A DNA stretch of 64,000 nucleotides from Aneurinibacillus aneurinilyticus ATCC 12856 (GTDB taxonomy: Bacteria > Bacillota > Bacilli > Aneurinibacillales > Aneurinibacillaceae): positions 13,796 through 77,795 of the forward strand of contig NZ_KE952827.1 of assembly GCF_000466385.1 (NCBI RefSeq), read 5' to 3'. The notes under the pieces were generated by a model. It made no database searches. It was given only the letters and a program-made list of their open reading frames with translations, and had not been told where the DNA came from. The translations under genes and the position numbers were made by a program. Of this stretch, positions 24,055 through 34,310 are shown one piece after another; position 1 is the first letter of the stretch; each line of letters starts with the position of its first letter.

Positions 24055-25596
24055 TTATTTTGCATATTCAACTGCCCGCGTCTCTCGTATAACGGTGACT
24101 TTAATATGTCCCGGGTAGTCGAGCTCGCTTTCGATTTTCTTCGTAATATCGCGTGCCAGGCGATGCGCTTCCAAATCATCAACTTGGTCCGGCTTCACCA
24201 TAATCCGGATTTCACGACCTGCCTGGATTGCGTACGATTTCTCAACGCCATCGAATGATTCGGAGATCTCCTCCAGTTTTTCCAGACGGCGGATGTACGT
24301 TTCCAACGTTTCACGGCGCGCTCCTGGACGTGCAGCGGATAATGCATCAGCTGCAGCCACCAGCATTGCGATAACCGATGTTGGTTCACAGTCTCCATGA
24401 TGTGAGGCAATTCCGTTGATAACAATTGGATGCTCTTTATATTTTTTCGCTAATTCTACCCCAATTTCAACATGTGAGCCTTCAACTTCATGGTCGATCG
24501 CCTTGCCGATATCATGCAAAAGACCTGCACGTTTTGCAAGCATCTGATCTTCGCCCAACTCTGCGGCCATTAATCCGCATAGATGCGATACTTCAATAGA
24601 ATGCTTCAGCACGTTTTGTCCGTAACTCGTACGGTACTTCAAGCGACCAAGAATTTTGATGAGATCGGGATGCAGTCCATGAATTCCTGTCTCAAACGTA
24701 GCCTGCTCGCCATATTCACGGATGCGTTCATCCACTTCACGACGCGCTTTCTCAACCATTTCTTCAATGCGCGCAGGATGGATACGACCATCTGCCACAA
24801 GCTTCTCCAGTGCGGTTCGTGCGATTTCACGACGAACGGGATCAAAACCGGATAAAATGACGGCTTCTGGAGTATCATCAATAATTAAATCGATACCAGT
24901 AAGTGTCTCCAGAGCACGGATATTACGACCTTCACGACCAATAATCCGTCCTTTCATTTCGTCATTCGGCAACGAAACAACAGATACGGTCGTTTCGGCC
25001 ACATGGTCCGCGGCACAGCGTTGAATGGCCGTAGTAATAATGTGGCGGGCTTTCTTCTCCGCTTCTTCCTTCGCCTGCTGTTCGATGTCTTTTGCCAGCA
25101 TGGCAGCCTCATGGCGCGCTTCATCTTCTACTTGCTGCAGAATAATACCGCGTGCCTCTTCGCGTGTCAGACTCGAAATCCGTTCCAATTCAGTTACTTG
25201 AGCTTGCATAAGTTCTTCCGTTTTCGCATACATTTGATTAATTGCCTGCTCACGGCGCTCAAGCTCTGTTTCTTTACGCTCGTACATTTCTGTCTTCCGG
25301 TCAAGCGATTCCTCTTTTTGCAGTACGCGTTTCTCAAGGCGCTGAATCTCGTTTCGTCTCTCGCGTAATTCCTTCTCGGCATCCGTTCGTAGCTTATGCA
25401 CTTCGTCTTTCGCCTCAAGCACTTTTTCTTTCTTTAGTGCTTCCGCTTCTTTCTCAGCTTTGTCTACAATTTGACGTGCGGCTTCTTCCGCGCTTGAAAT
25501 TTTCGCCTCGGCCAATGATTTACGAACAAAATAACCAATTACCGCTCCGACCACCAGAGATGCAAGTGCAATGAGAATTACAGGTACTAAGTTCAT
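24055..25596 (-). CDS. rny: Ribonuclease Y
   Basis: A 513-residue membrane-anchored endoribonuclease that starts decay of many mRNAs. An N-terminal TM helix ([23 protein letters not shown]) is followed by a long coiled coil (about 30-200), a KH domain ([17 protein letters not shown]) and an HD domain with [12 protein letters not shown] and ASHHGD. The start MNLVPVIL has GGAGGTGA 8 bases upstream. Its specificity partner RicA is also in this window. Confidence 0.96.
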   Translation of the reverse strand: MNLVPVILIALASLVVGAVIGYFVRKSLAEAKISSAEEAARQIVDKAEKEAEALKKEKVLEAKDEVHKLRTDAEKELRERRNEIQRLEKRVLQKEESLDRKTEMYERKETELERREQAINQMYAKTEELMQAQVTELERISSLTREEARGIILQQVEDEARHEAAMLAKDIEQQAKEEAEKKARHIITTAIQRCAADHVAETTVSVVSLPNDEMKGRIIGREGRNIRALETLTGIDLIIDDTPEAVILSGFDPVRREIARTALEKLVADGRIHPARIEEMVEKARREVDERIREYGEQATFETGIHGLHPDLIKILGRLKYRTSYGQNVLKHSIEVSHLCGLMAAELGEDQMLAKRAGLLHDIGKAIDHEVEGSHVEIGVELAKKYKEHPIVINGIASHHGDCEPTSVIAMLVAAADALSAARPGARRETLETYIRRLEKLEEISESFDGVEKSYAIQAGREIRIMVKPDQVDDLEAHRLARDITKKIESELDYPGHIKVTVIRETRAVEYAK

Positions 25597-25670
25597 CTTT
25601 CTGTCACCTCCTTGCATCTGAGGTCTTTCTTCACTTTTTTCCCTTTTTTTAAGAACTATCAGGTTTAGTT

Positions 25671-25697
25671 AAAAAACGAGATCGAACACTCGATCTC
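25671..25697 (-). terminator. Terminator after recX
   Basis: GAGATCGA-GTGT-TCGATCTC, a perfect 8-bp stem, is followed by GTTTTTT on the minus strand. It separates recA-recX from rny. Confidence 0.8.
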
Positions 25698-25825
25698 TCC
25701 TATGCAAAACCTATTCGTATACTCTCATCGAGGCTAGCGAAAAGATAGAGGACCACGATAAAGAAAGAATATACAAGTCCATTTTGCCATCATACCGCAG
25801 GAATGTCAAGAATGGGCAATTCGTA

Positions 25826-26491
25826 TTACACTCCCTCATCCAGCTTATCATTTTTGAGTTTTTCGAGCGTTTTTTTGATGATATCATGCGAAAAACCTTT
25901 TCGTTGCAGAAAAGGTCCCACTTTATTCCGCATCCCCTGGAAAGAATCAAAATGCTGGTGTGCGTATTTTTTACGTGCAAGTACTAGGCAGGCTGCCTCC
26001 TCATCCCCTTGTTCGATCCCTGCAAGCGCGGCTTCAATATCATCTGGGTCAATGCCCCTTGCCTGAAGCTCCTGACGCAACAAGTGTCTGCCTCGTGGCT
26101 TTAGTCGGAGCCTTTCTTCCACCCACAAACGGGCATATTCCTTGTCATCAATATATTTCCGTTCAATAAATCCTGTAACGGCCTCCTCGGCAGCGAGAAT
26201 TGGAAAACCTTTTGCCAACAAATATTTTCGTACTTCTTCTGCTGTACGCGGCCTGTGACTAATATAATTCAGCCCGTATTGAACCGCCCGGTTTTTCTCT
26301 TCCGCTTCGAGCAATTCTTTCATATCCGCCTCATCAAGTTCACACCCTTTACTCAGTCTATATTTAATTAGCACGTCTTCATGAATGGCGAAAGCATACT
26401 CACCATTAAGATATACATTGATGCGATGCTTATTTTTTTTCTGGCGCTCCAAACGTGTAATCATGCTCGGATTACGATTTTCTTCACCCAA
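25826..26491 (-). CDS. recX: Regulatory protein RecX
   Basis: RecX, about 221 aa, binds RecA filaments and limits their activity. It has three-helix repeats with the motifs LLAKGFP...AVTGFIERKYIDDKEYARLWVE and RHLLRQELQARGI. I place the start at TTG 26491 (MGEENRNPSMITRLERQ), because GGAGG stands 8 bases before it; the ATG at MITRLERQ has no SD. It follows recA by about 230 bases and a hairpin. Confidence 0.88.
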   Translation of the reverse strand: MGEENRNPSMITRLERQKKNKHRINVYLNGEYAFAIHEDVLIKYRLSKGCELDEADMKELLEAEEKNRAVQYGLNYISHRPRTAEEVRKYLLAKGFPILAAEEAVTGFIERKYIDDKEYARLWVEERLRLKPRGRHLLRQELQARGIDPDDIEAALAGIEQGDEEAACLVLARKKYAHQHFDSFQGMRNKVGPFLQRKGFSHDIIKKTLEKLKNDKLDEGV

Positions 26492-26649
26492 CTGCCATCC
26501 CTCCCGTATACATATCAAGGTTGATTCTATTATAAAAAAACTTGCGAACGTTGTCGGTCTTCTTCACCCGTCGTTTCATGCGCTCCATATAGGATAAAAA
26601 ATAGATGCTGCTTTTCTTCTTTACAATGGCATTTACTTTCTTATCCATT

Positions 26650-26697
26650 AAAAAAGAAAGTTCACCAGCCTTGTCATAAGCCGGCAAACTTTCTTTA
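26650..26697 (-). terminator. Terminator (attenuator) after recA
   Basis: On the minus strand AAAGAAAGTT with an inner GCCGGC pairs with GCTGGTGAACTTTCTTT and runs into TTTTT. recX lies downstream, so recX may be expressed by read-through. Confidence 0.75.
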
Positions 26698-26722
26698 TCA
26701 TCAACACGTGACAGAAAGGCGT

Positions 26723-27778
26723 TTATTCAAAATCCAGCACAAACTCTTCGTCCTTGTTATCCTGATCAGCCGGTGGCAAAGACACTGTCTGATCCAGATT
26801 GTAATGTTCACGGATTTTCAATTCAATCGCGTGCGCGATATCCGGGTTTTCTTTAAGAAATTGCTTGGAGTTCTCACGGCCTTGTCCAAGGCGCTCCTCG
26901 TTATAAGAATACCATGCACCACTCTTGTTCACGATATCAAGCTCTGTACCGATATCCAGCAGGCTTCCTTCGCGGGAAATACCTTCACCGTACATAATGT
27001 CCACTTCAGAAATTTTAAATGGAGGCGCCACTTTATTCTTCACGACTTTAATCTTTGTGCGATTTCCTACCATGTCATTTCCTTGCTTCAGCGTCTCAAC
27101 GCGACGCACATCAAGCCGAACGCTGGAGTAAAACTTCAGTGCCCGTCCGCCCGGTGTAGTTTCCGGATTTCCGAACATAACGCCAACCTTTTCGCGAAGC
27201 TGGTTGATGAAAATAGCAATGGTTTTAGATTTGTTAATAGCGCCTGCAAGCTTTCGTAAAGCTTGGGACATCAAACGTGCCTGCAAACCAACGTGCGAAT
27301 CACCCATCTCTCCTTCAATCTCTGCTTTTGGAACAAGGGCAGCTACCGAGTCGACAACAATAATGTCAATCGCACCAGAGCGCACCAGCGCTTCCGCAAT
27401 TTCAAGTGCTTGTTCACCCGTATCAGGCTGGGATAACAGCAGCTCGTCAATATTAACACCAAGCTTCCCCGCATATACCGGATCAAGTGCATGCTCTGCA
27501 TCAATAAACGCAGCGGTGCCTCCTGTCTTTTGCACTTCAGCAATTGCGTGCAATGCTACCGTCGTCTTACCTGAAGATTCAGGACCGTAAATTTCGATAA
27601 TCCGTCCACGTGGGTATCCTCCGATACCAAGTGCGATATCAAGCGCAATGGATCCGCTAGATACAGTAGATACCTGCTGTGTCGCGGCCATTTCTCCCAG
27701 TTTCATTACGGAACCCTTACCAAATTGTTTCTCGATTTGGCGCAGGGCCATATCTAAAGCAGCTTTGCGATCGGACAA
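26723..27778 (-). CDS. recA: Recombinase RecA
   Basis: RecA, 351 aa, forms ATP-dependent filaments on single-stranded DNA for strand exchange and triggers LexA self-cleavage. Walker A is GPESSGKTT. Walker B is [11 protein letters not shown]2 is [28 protein letters not shown]. The acidic tail is [13 protein letters not shown] choose the TTG start ([12 protein letters not shown]): AAGGGAG lies 8 bases before it and other Bacillales RecA proteins begin at this point. ATGs at 27784 and 27796 are possible but sit too close to the SD. It has a sigma-A promoter and LexA box upstream. Confidence 0.97.
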   Translation of the reverse strand: MSDRKAALDMALRQIEKQFGKGSVMKLGEMAATQQVSTVSSGSIALDIALGIGGYPRGRIIEIYGPESSGKTTVALHAIAEVQKTGGTAAFIDAEHALDPVYAGKLGVNIDELLLSQPDTGEQALEIAEALVRSGAIDIIVVDSVAALVPKAEIEGEMGDSHVGLQARLMSQALRKLAGAINKSKTIAIFINQLREKVGVMFGNPETTPGGRALKFYSSVRLDVRRVETLKQGNDMVGNRTKIKVVKNKVAPPFKISEVDIMYGEGISREGSLLDIGTELDIVNKSGAWYSYNEERLGQGRENSKQFLKENPDIAHAIELKIREHYNLDQTVSLPPADQDNKDEEFVLDFE

Positions 27779-27846
27779 AGCCATCGCTCCCTTCATTTAT
27801 ATTCATAATCAACCATTGTTGTTTAAGTATCTCTTCGACGTATTTT

Positions 27847-27899
27847 ATTGTACCTCTTTTTTTGTCGTTTGCCAAGCATTTTTTACGAACATTTATTCG
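27847..27899 (-). promoter_or_regulatory. recA promoter with LexA (SOS) box
   Basis: On the minus strand -35 TTGGCA (27875-27870), 17 bases, -10 TACAAT (27852-27847). Directly upstream CGAATAAATGTTCG (27899-27886) matches the Bacillus LexA/DinR box CGAAC-N4-GTTCG with one change in the fixed bases. The box ends 10 bases before the -35. LexA control of recA is the established arrangement in this group. Confidence 0.75.
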
Positions 27900-27933
27900 C
27901 TTTTGTTTTTATTTTACATTTTTTTACACATAA

Positions 27934-27964
27934 TTGTCAACCATAACTATTTTAAAGTTGACAA
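27934..27964 (+). promoter_or_regulatory. BirA operator of the bioYDA operon
   Basis: TTGTCAAC and GTTGACAA form a perfect 8-bp inverted repeat separated by 15 bases. This is the architecture of the Bacillus BirA site (TTGTTAACC-N15-GGTTAACAA class). It lies 44 bases upstream of bioY, so biotin-loaded BirA should shut off uptake and synthesis together. It stands back to back with the recA promoter. Confidence 0.85.
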
Positions 27965-28007
27965 TAAAACCTCATTCCTTTTACTCTGGAACAAAGGAGG
28001 AATGATG

Positions 28008-28595
28008 ATGAAACAAAAAACGGCAGCACCGACTATCGGGCTAATTCTGGCCGCTATGTTCGCTTCGCTTACCGCAATTGGTGCCTTTATTAAGGTTCCG
28101 GTCCCTTTTGTTCCATTTACGCTGCAAATCCTATTCGTCTACTTTGCAGGATCGCTGCTTGGCAGTCGGGTAGGCGCACTAAGCCAACTCGTCTACCTCA
28201 TCGTAGGTCTTGTAGGAGTACCCGTATTTACGGAAGGTGGAGGCATCGGCTATGTACTAAAACCCACATTCGGCTATCTGGTAGGCTTTGTTCTAGCCAG
28301 CTATGCCATTGGTCGGCTTATCGAACGAACAGAAAATCCGACATGGAGCGATTTCGTTATTGCTCATTTTACCGGCTTGCTGCTTGTATACGGGGCGGGC
28401 ACCGTATATCTATATGTTGCAATGAACGTACTTATCGGCAAAGCATTTACAGTCTGGCAAACATTTCTGTACGGATTTCTGCTTGCTGTACCGGGTGATA
28501 TCGTTCTCTGTCTTATCGCTTCTGTCATCGCGGTAAAAGTACATAAACAAATTTACCCATTAAAACATCGGTTACGAGGAGAGATAAAAGCATGA
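28008..28595 (+). CDS. bioY: Biotin transporter BioY
   Basis: A 195-residue integral membrane S component for biotin uptake, working alone or with an ECF energizing module. About six hydrophobic segments are present, with the family signature VPVPFVPFTLQILFVYFAG near the N-terminus and GGIGYVLKPTFGYLVGF. Three ATGs lie in tandem; the third (28008) has AAAGGAGG at the best spacing. It is the first gene of bioY-bioD-bioA under a BirA operator and overlaps bioD by four bases (ATGA). Confidence 0.93.
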   Translation: MKQKTAAPTIGLILAAMFASLTAIGAFIKVPVPFVPFTLQILFVYFAGSLLGSRVGALSQLVYLIVGLVGVPVFTEGGGIGYVLKPTFGYLVGFVLASYAIGRLIERTENPTWSDFVIAHFTGLLLVYGAGTVYLYVAMNVLIGKAFTVWQTFLYGFLLAVPGDIVLCLIASVIAVKVHKQIYPLKHRLRGEIKA

Positions 28596-29365
28596 AACAA
28601 GGACACGCTTTGTTTGTTACGGGAACGGATACAGGCATCGGTAAAACGATGATTACCGCTTGCTTGACCGCACTCCTTGCCAGATGCGAATACGATGCGG
28701 TTCCTTACAAACCGATACAGAGCGGCGGTATTCGCATGGGCGACACACTTATTGCTGAAGATGTAGCATTCTATCAATCCATTCATCCATTGCCGTATGG
28801 ACAAGATGAGCTTTGCACCTATTGTATGGAACCCGCCGTGTCGCCGCATCTGGCAGCACAGCAAACCAAAGTATTCATTGATCCGGACTGTATTGCCCGC
28901 CAGCTTCAGATTTTACGTAAAAATCATGATTTTGTAGTCGTCGAAGGGGCAGGGGGATTAGCTGTTCCCCTATACGAAAGCGAACAGGGCATATATATGA
29001 CAGACGATTTGATTACACATCTGCATCTTCCCCTGCTGCTTGTTACCCATCCTGGGCTCGGCACAATCAACCATACGGTGTTAACAGTAAAATACGCACA
29101 AGCACACGGTATCCCTATCCTCGGATTCATCGTGAACTACATGCCACAACAGCCGAACAGCATGGAACGGGACAATGTGCGTATGATAAGCGAGTTAACC
29201 GGTCTGCCTGTGCTCGGCTCTTTTCCGCAGATTACTGATACTGCACCGGAAGCACTTCGGATGCAGCTGGATGAATTACGCACACACATTAACCTTGCGC
29301 TGCTCCTTGAACGCTTAGAACAGGCGGAAGCAGAACTTTTGCAAATAAAACGTATGGAGGAATGA
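28592..29365 (+). CDS. bioD: Dethiobiotin synthetase
   Basis: A 257-residue ATP-dependent dethiobiotin synthase that closes the ureido ring of diaminopelargonate with CO2. The P-loop is [21 protein letters not shown] and [12 protein letters not shown] are substrate and Mg motifs. It is slightly longer than E. coli BioD, with an extra C-terminal helix ([17 protein letters not shown]). It is coupled by ATGA overlap to bioY and overlaps the start of bioA. Confidence 0.94.
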   Translation: MKQGHALFVTGTDTGIGKTMITACLTALLARCEYDAVPYKPIQSGGIRMGDTLIAEDVAFYQSIHPLPYGQDELCTYCMEPAVSPHLAAQQTKVFIDPDCIARQLQILRKNHDFVVVEGAGGLAVPLYESEQGIYMTDDLITHLHLPLLLVTHPGLGTINHTVLTVKYAQAHGIPILGFIVNYMPQQPNSMERDNVRMISELTGLPVLGSFPQITDTAPEALRMQLDELRTHINLALLLERLEQAEAELLQIKRMEE

Positions 29366-29367
29366 AA

Positions 29368-30753
29368 ATGACTGTATCGATTCGCGATCTGGAAGCATGG
29401 GATAAAGAGTACGTATGGCACCCTTTTACACAAATGAAAGCGTACCGCCGGGAGAAGCCGCTAATTATCGAACATGGCGAGGGAAGCTATCTGTATGATA
29501 TTGAGGGAAAAAAATATCTTGACGGCTATTCTTCTCTCTGGGTTAATATACACGGCCACAATCATCCGGAACTTAATGCGGCCCTTGCTGAACAGGCAGG
29601 CAAAATCGCACACTCAACATTGCTCGGAGCCGCTAATGTTCCATCTGTACTGCTAGCCAAAAAACTGGTGGATAGCACACCAACGAACTTGACGAAGGTT
29701 TTTTATTCCGATTCCGGTTCCACCTCTGTAGAAATCGCCTTAAAAATGGCTTATCAGTACTGGCAACTGAAAGATCCGGTACGCTTCGCCGGAAAGAAAA
29801 ACACATTCATTTCATTGCGTGAAGCATATCACGGTGATACGATCGGTTCGGTCAGCGTAGGGGGCATGGAAACGTTCCATCACATTTTCCATCCCCTCCT
29901 TTTTAAGCGGCTGGAAACCCCCGCACCGTATACGTACCGCTTGACGGAGAACAACGACGAAGAAGCATGTAAAGCAATGTGCCTTGATTCGCTCGAAGCA
30001 ATACTAATGGAGTCGCACGATGAAGTGGCTGGCCTAATTATCGAACCGCTCGTACAAGGAGCCGCGGGAATGATTACTGCACCAGCCGGCTTTCTGCGCG
30101 GTGTTCGCGAATTATGTACCCGCTATAATGTATTGATGATTGCCGATGAAGTAGCTGTAGGTTTCGGGCGAACAGGCACGTTATTCGCTTGTGAACAGGA
30201 ACAAGTCGAACCGGATTTTCTCTGTATAGCAAAAGGGCTTACAGCCGGATATTTACCGCTGGCCGCAACGCTCACTACAGAGGAAATATTCGAAGCTTTC
30301 CTCGGTGAACCGGAGGAGTTGCGCACATTCTTCCATGGTCATACATACACAGGAAACCAGCTCGCCTGTGCAGTAGCACTCAAAAATATTGAACTCATTG
30401 AACGTGAAGGTCTGCTGGCCACCCTACCAAATAAAATTGAGTTTCTTGCACAAAAGCTTCTGCTGTTCCGTGAATTGCCTCATGTAGGAGATGTGCGGCA
30501 GCAAGGGATGATGATAGGCATTGAACTCGTACAGGACAAAGCAAGCAAAAAAACATTTCCTGCGCAAATGCAGGTGGAACATCAAGTTATTCTGCACGCG
30601 CGCATGAATGGAGCGATTATTCGCCCCTTAGGCCCGGTGATCGTATTGATGCCCATTCTATCAATGAGTATGGAAGAGTTGGGACAATTGATTGATATTA
30701 CATACGAAGCGATCTCAGCTGTTACTTCACAAGCATACGCTTTACAAAAATAA
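29368..30753 (+). CDS. bioA: Adenosylmethionine-8-amino-7-oxononanoate aminotransferase
   Basis: A 461-residue class III PLP aminotransferase that makes 7,8-diaminopelargonate using SAM as amino donor. [16 protein letters not shown] at the N-terminus is the BioA signature. [17 protein letters not shown] binds PLP phosphate and [15 protein letters not shown] carries the PLP lysine. I use ATG 29368, seven bases after GGAGG; ATG 29362 sits on the SD. bioB, bioF and bioW are not in the window, so the early steps are encoded elsewhere or precursor is imported. Confidence 0.95.
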   Translation: MTVSIRDLEAWDKEYVWHPFTQMKAYRREKPLIIEHGEGSYLYDIEGKKYLDGYSSLWVNIHGHNHPELNAALAEQAGKIAHSTLLGAANVPSVLLAKKLVDSTPTNLTKVFYSDSGSTSVEIALKMAYQYWQLKDPVRFAGKKNTFISLREAYHGDTIGSVSVGGMETFHHIFHPLLFKRLETPAPYTYRLTENNDEEACKAMCLDSLEAILMESHDEVAGLIIEPLVQGAAGMITAPAGFLRGVRELCTRYNVLMIADEVAVGFGRTGTLFACEQEQVEPDFLCIAKGLTAGYLPLAATLTTEEIFEAFLGEPEELRTFFHGHTYTGNQLACAVALKNIELIEREGLLATLPNKIEFLAQKLLLFRELPHVGDVRQQGMMIGIELVQDKASKKTFPAQMQVEHQVILHARMNGAIIRPLGPVIVLMPILSMSMEELGQLIDITYEAISAVTSQAYALQK

Positions 30754-30794
30754 TCACTGGCACATCCATTACTTGTATACAGATATACAGACAT

Positions 30795-30840
30795 CAAAAA
30801 AGCCCTTCCACTTGTTCAAAAAGCGGAAGGGCTCTTCTTT
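30795..30840. terminator. Bidirectional terminator between bioA and the helicase gene
   Basis: AGCCCTTCC/GGAAGGGCT with an inner ACTT/AAAG pairing. CTTCTTTT follows on the plus side and TTTTTTGATG on the minus side. Confidence 0.85.
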
Positions 30841-30856
30841 TCGTGTCTACAATAAA

Positions 30857-32437
30857 TTAACGCTTAGAACGCGGCTTGGCAGGCTCGATGTTGACCCTTT
30901 TTCCCTTAATGCGGGAATGCCGGAGCGATTCATATACGAACGGGGCAATCTCCTGGTCTACTTCAATAAACGTGAAATTCTCAAAAATATCGATACGGCC
31001 AATCGTCTTACTGGAGGTACCAACCAATTCGGAGATTTCTTTCACTAAATCCGGTGGACGTACATCAAGACTGCGGCCAATGTTCATGAAGAAGCGAACT
31101 TTGCCTTTGGATGCGCCTGTATCACCAAAGTCATACATTTCTTCCTCAGCAGAAGAAATAGAAGGTGCAAATGCAAGCGAGAGAGCCGCAGCCGTCACTT
31201 TCTCCAGCGGATATTCTTCTTTAAGCTGTGTCACCACTTCCAGGAATGGCGTCATGTCTTCGTCACCTTCCACCAAAGCAATCAACTGCTCTTTCCAGAT
31301 GCTCTGCTGGCGTTCCATTACTTCTTCAATGGACGGAACATTACGTGACTCAAGGGAGGTTTTAGAGATTTTCTCAATGGTACGCAATTGTTTCATTTCA
31401 CGAGGTGTTACAAGCGTCATCGCGATTCCTTTACGACCGGCACGCCCTGTTCGACCGATGCGGTGCACATAACTTTCCGGATCCTGAGGGATATCATAGT
31501 TCACTACGTGAGAAACATTACCTACATCGATACCGCGTGCAGCTACATCAGTAGCAACAAGTAATTCAATTGATGAGTCGCGGAACGATTGCATGACTTT
31601 ATCGCGTTGAGCTTGACTTAAATCTCCATGCAGCCCACTTGCGAGATAGCCGCGCTCTTGCAGTGCTTCGGTTAGCTCGTCCACCCCACGTTTTGTGCGG
31701 CAGAATACGATACCTAGTTCAATTTCCTCGCTATCAAGGATTCGGCACAAGCTTTCAAGCTTGCTACGTTCAAATACTTTATAGTATACCTGCTCGATTG
31801 TTGGTGCAGTTACTTCCTTACGGCTAATCGCGACTGTTTCTGGATTGTTCATATACTTACGGGACAGGCGCATAATTTCCTGTGGCATCGTTGCGGAGAA
31901 GAGAAGGGTCTGACGTTCGGTCGACGTTTCTTTGATAATAGCCTCGATGTCTTCCTGAAAGCCCATGTCAAGCATTTCGTCTGCCTCATCAAGCACCAGC
32001 ATGCTCACTTGATCAAGACGAAGCGTTTTGCGGCGCAGGTGATCAAGCACCCGGCCCGGTGTGCCAATAACGACCTGCACACCTTGTTTTAACGCACGAA
32101 TCTGGTGGCCGATAGACTGGCCGCCATATATAGGCAGTGTACGTACACGTTTGTATTTAGCTATTTTACGTAATTCACCTGACACTTGAATCGCGAGTTC
32201 ACGTGTCGGCGTAAGCACAATTGCTTGTACAACATTACGGTTTGTTATTTTTTCAATCAGCGGAAGACCGAACGCAGCCGTTTTGCCTGTTCCAGTCTGT
32301 GCCTGACCAACCAAGTCACCGCCTTCAAGAATTTTCGGAATACATTGTTCCTGAATCGGTGACGGCTCCTCGAAGCCCATATCATGAATGGCTTGTTGGA
32401 TTGTTTTATGCAAAGCAAAATCAGAGAAATGTGCCAT
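30857..32437 (-). CDS. DEAD-box RNA helicase with C-terminal DbpA-type RNA-binding domain
   Basis: A 526-residue ATP-dependent RNA helicase. Q motif FEEPSPIQEQ, Walker A AQTGTGKT, DEAD box VLDEADEMLDM, SAT motif and HRIGRTGRAGRKG are all in order. The C-terminal 75 residues (VRFFMNIGRSLDVRPPDLVKEI...) form a DbpA-like RRM, known in DbpA/YxiN-type helicases to bind 23S rRNA or structured RNA. It probably works in ribosome assembly or mRNA decay. It resembles CshA/DeaD; orthology is not certain. The start follows the cinA stop directly (TAAATG). Confidence 0.88.
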   Translation of the reverse strand: MAHFSDFALHKTIQQAIHDMGFEEPSPIQEQCIPKILEGGDLVGQAQTGTGKTAAFGLPLIEKITNRNVVQAIVLTPTRELAIQVSGELRKIAKYKRVRTLPIYGGQSIGHQIRALKQGVQVVIGTPGRVLDHLRRKTLRLDQVSMLVLDEADEMLDMGFQEDIEAIIKETSTERQTLLFSATMPQEIMRLSRKYMNNPETVAISRKEVTAPTIEQVYYKVFERSKLESLCRILDSEEIELGIVFCRTKRGVDELTEALQERGYLASGLHGDLSQAQRDKVMQSFRDSSIELLVATDVAARGIDVGNVSHVVNYDIPQDPESYVHRIGRTGRAGRKGIAMTLVTPREMKQLRTIEKISKTSLESRNVPSIEEVMERQQSIWKEQLIALVEGDEDMTPFLEVVTQLKEEYPLEKVTAAALSLAFAPSISSAEEEMYDFGDTGASKGKVRFFMNIGRSLDVRPPDLVKEISELVGTSSKTIGRIDIFENFTFIEVDQEIAPFVYESLRHSRIKGKRVNIEPAKPRSKR

Positions 32438-33682
32438 TTAAAAACCACCTTTTTTTATTCGTTCAAGCATCGTAAAAATTGCATGTTTTGCTGCACGGGA
32501 CTGAATAGCGCTCCGCTGTCCCGATAGGCGAAATGTCTTAACTTGTGTCTGTGTGCCATCCGCTACTCCGATATAGACCAGACCTACAGGCTTATCTTCT
32601 GAAGCAACAGGTCCGGCTTCACCTGTAATGGATACACCATATGTACTACCAAGCCGCAGGCGAACTTCCTCTGCCAGTATATGGGCGGTTTCCTCACTCA
32701 CTGCACCTGCCTGTGTCAATATATCCTTGGGAACAGCCAGCAAATGGTGCTTCACATCATTCGTATAACAAACAATGGAACCTTTTAACATTGCAGAGCT
32801 TCCCGGAACAGAGGTTACCATATGGCTCACCAATCCCCCAGTAATGCTTTCAGCAAACGCTACTGTCTTTTTCTGCCCAATCAATTCCCGTACCAGCACA
32901 GATTCAAGCGAATCATCATCATACCCATAAATAAATTCGCCCACACGCCCTTCAATCTTCTGCTCAATAACCTGAATCATCTCTTCAGCTTCCGATATAT
33001 GTTTTGCTTTCGCAGTAAGGCGCAGCGTTACTTCGCCTTCTTTCGCCAACGGTGCAATTGTCGGATTGGATTGTGCGTCAATCAAGTCCATTAATTCTTC
33101 TTCAAGCGCCGACTCTCCAATACCGAAGAAACGCAGAACTTTTGAGTGTACAACATACTGATCACTAATAAGTGAGAGCAAGTGCGGCAAGCCATATGTG
33201 GTAAACATCGGATATAGCTCGCGCGGCGGTCCAGGCAGCATCATAAGATATTTGCCTTTGTGCTCGATAACCATACCAGGTGCCATGCCATGATCATTCG
33301 GCAATACCTTGCTTCCCTCAACTACTAATGCCTGCTTACGATTATTTTCCGTCATTTTAATACCACGACGATCAAAGTAAGCAACAATGTGATCCAATGC
33401 CGTTTCATCGTGTACAAGCGGCCGATGAACCGCCCGGGCGACCGTTTCTTTCGTCAAATCATCCTTCGTAGGCCCGAGCCCTCCAGAGAAAATAATCAGG
33501 TCCGAGCGCGTAAACGCTTCTTCGATTAGCCGATAGAGACGATCCGCATTGTCGCCCACCACAGTATGGTAATACACTCCAATACCAACTTCGGCAAGCT
33601 TTTGCGAAAGAAACTGTGCGTTCGTGTTAGCGATTTGCCCAAGCAACAGTTCCGTTCCCACCGCAATAATCTCTGCTTTCAT
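32438..33682 (-). CDS. cinA: CinA family nicotinamide-nucleotide amidase/pyrophosphatase
   Basis: CinA, 414 aa, combines an N-terminal MoaB/MogA-like COG1058 domain (EIIAVGTELLLGQIANTNA, FSGGLGPTKDDLTKE) with a C-terminal NMN deamidase domain (AESITGGLVSHMVTSVPG, GYDDDS, SITGEAGP). In B. subtilis it is a competence-induced gene just upstream of recA; here recA lies farther downstream, beyond the helicase and bio genes. The start MKAEIIAVG has AAGGAG at good spacing. Confidence 0.92.
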   Translation of the reverse strand: MKAEIIAVGTELLLGQIANTNAQFLSQKLAEVGIGVYYHTVVGDNADRLYRLIEEAFTRSDLIIFSGGLGPTKDDLTKETVARAVHRPLVHDETALDHIVAYFDRRGIKMTENNRKQALVVEGSKVLPNDHGMAPGMVIEHKGKYLMMLPGPPRELYPMFTTYGLPHLLSLISDQYVVHSKVLRFFGIGESALEEELMDLIDAQSNPTIAPLAKEGEVTLRLTAKAKHISEAEEMIQVIEQKIEGRVGEFIYGYDDDSLESVLVRELIGQKKTVAFAESITGGLVSHMVTSVPGSSAMLKGSIVCYTNDVKHHLLAVPKDILTQAGAVSEETAHILAEEVRLRLGSTYGVSITGEAGPVASEDKPVGLVYIGVADGTQTQVKTFRLSGQRSAIQSRAAKHAIFTMLERIKKGGF

Positions 33683-33731
33683 AAGCAAACTCCTTCCAAA
33701 TAAGTCACCCACCAAATATGATGGATGAACA

Positions 33732-34310
33732 CTAAGCAAGCGGAATGACCTTTTTGTTCTTCAGAAAGTATTCTACACCGGAGACAATGGTCATAATGAC
33801 TGCAGCCCATACCATAATTGTTGCAAAAGGGAAGTGCCATGTTTCAAACGGGAAATTCTGCAGGATTAATGCAGCAACGGCTACAATCTGTAGCACGGTT
33901 TTCCATTTCCCCAGCTTGCTTGCGGCAATAACCAGACCTTCCGCAGCCGCTACCAGACGTAATCCGGTCACAGCAAACTCGCGACTGATAATCACTACCG
34001 CTACCCAGGCATCCAGGCGCTGCATCTCCACAAGCGAAATCAACACAGCGGAGATAAGTAGCTTATCTGCCAACGGATCGAGAAATTTGCCCAAATTGGT
34101 CACCATCTTGCGTGAACGGGCAATATATCCATCTAGGCCGTCTGTTATGGCGGCAATAATGAAGACGATTGCAGCAATACATTCGCTATATGTAATATGA
34201 ACGCCCCCGACTTTAAACGATCCGAGATTATCAAACTGGACGAGCAGAAAAATCATAACCACTGGCACGAGGAAAATTCGTGCCAGCGTAATCCGGTTGG
34301 CTAGGTTCAA
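33732..34310 (-). CDS. pgsA: CDP-diacylglycerol-glycerol-3-phosphate 3-phosphatidyltransferase
   Basis: A 192-residue membrane enzyme that makes phosphatidylglycerophosphate, the precursor of phosphatidylglycerol and cardiolipin. The CDP-alcohol phosphotransferase motif is complete: DGLDGYIARSRKMVTNLGKFLDPLADK (D-x2-DG-x2-AR-x8-G-x3-D-x3-D). About five hydrophobic segments are visible. It directly follows rimO with no gap and precedes cinA by about 50 bases. Confidence 0.95.
   Translation of the reverse strand: MNLANRITLARIFLVPVVMIFLLVQFDNLGSFKVGGVHITYSECIAAIVFIIAAITDGLDGYIARSRKMVTNLGKFLDPLADKLLISAVLISLVEMQRLDAWVAVVIISREFAVTGLRLVAAAEGLVIAASKLGKWKTVLQIVAVAALILQNFPFETWHFPFATIMVWAAVIMTIVSGVEYFLKNKKVIPLA

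Noticed and set aside
26484-26687. 67-codon minus-strand ORF between recA and recX
   Set aside because: It begins inside the recA terminator hairpin, lacks an SD and overlaps the recX start region.
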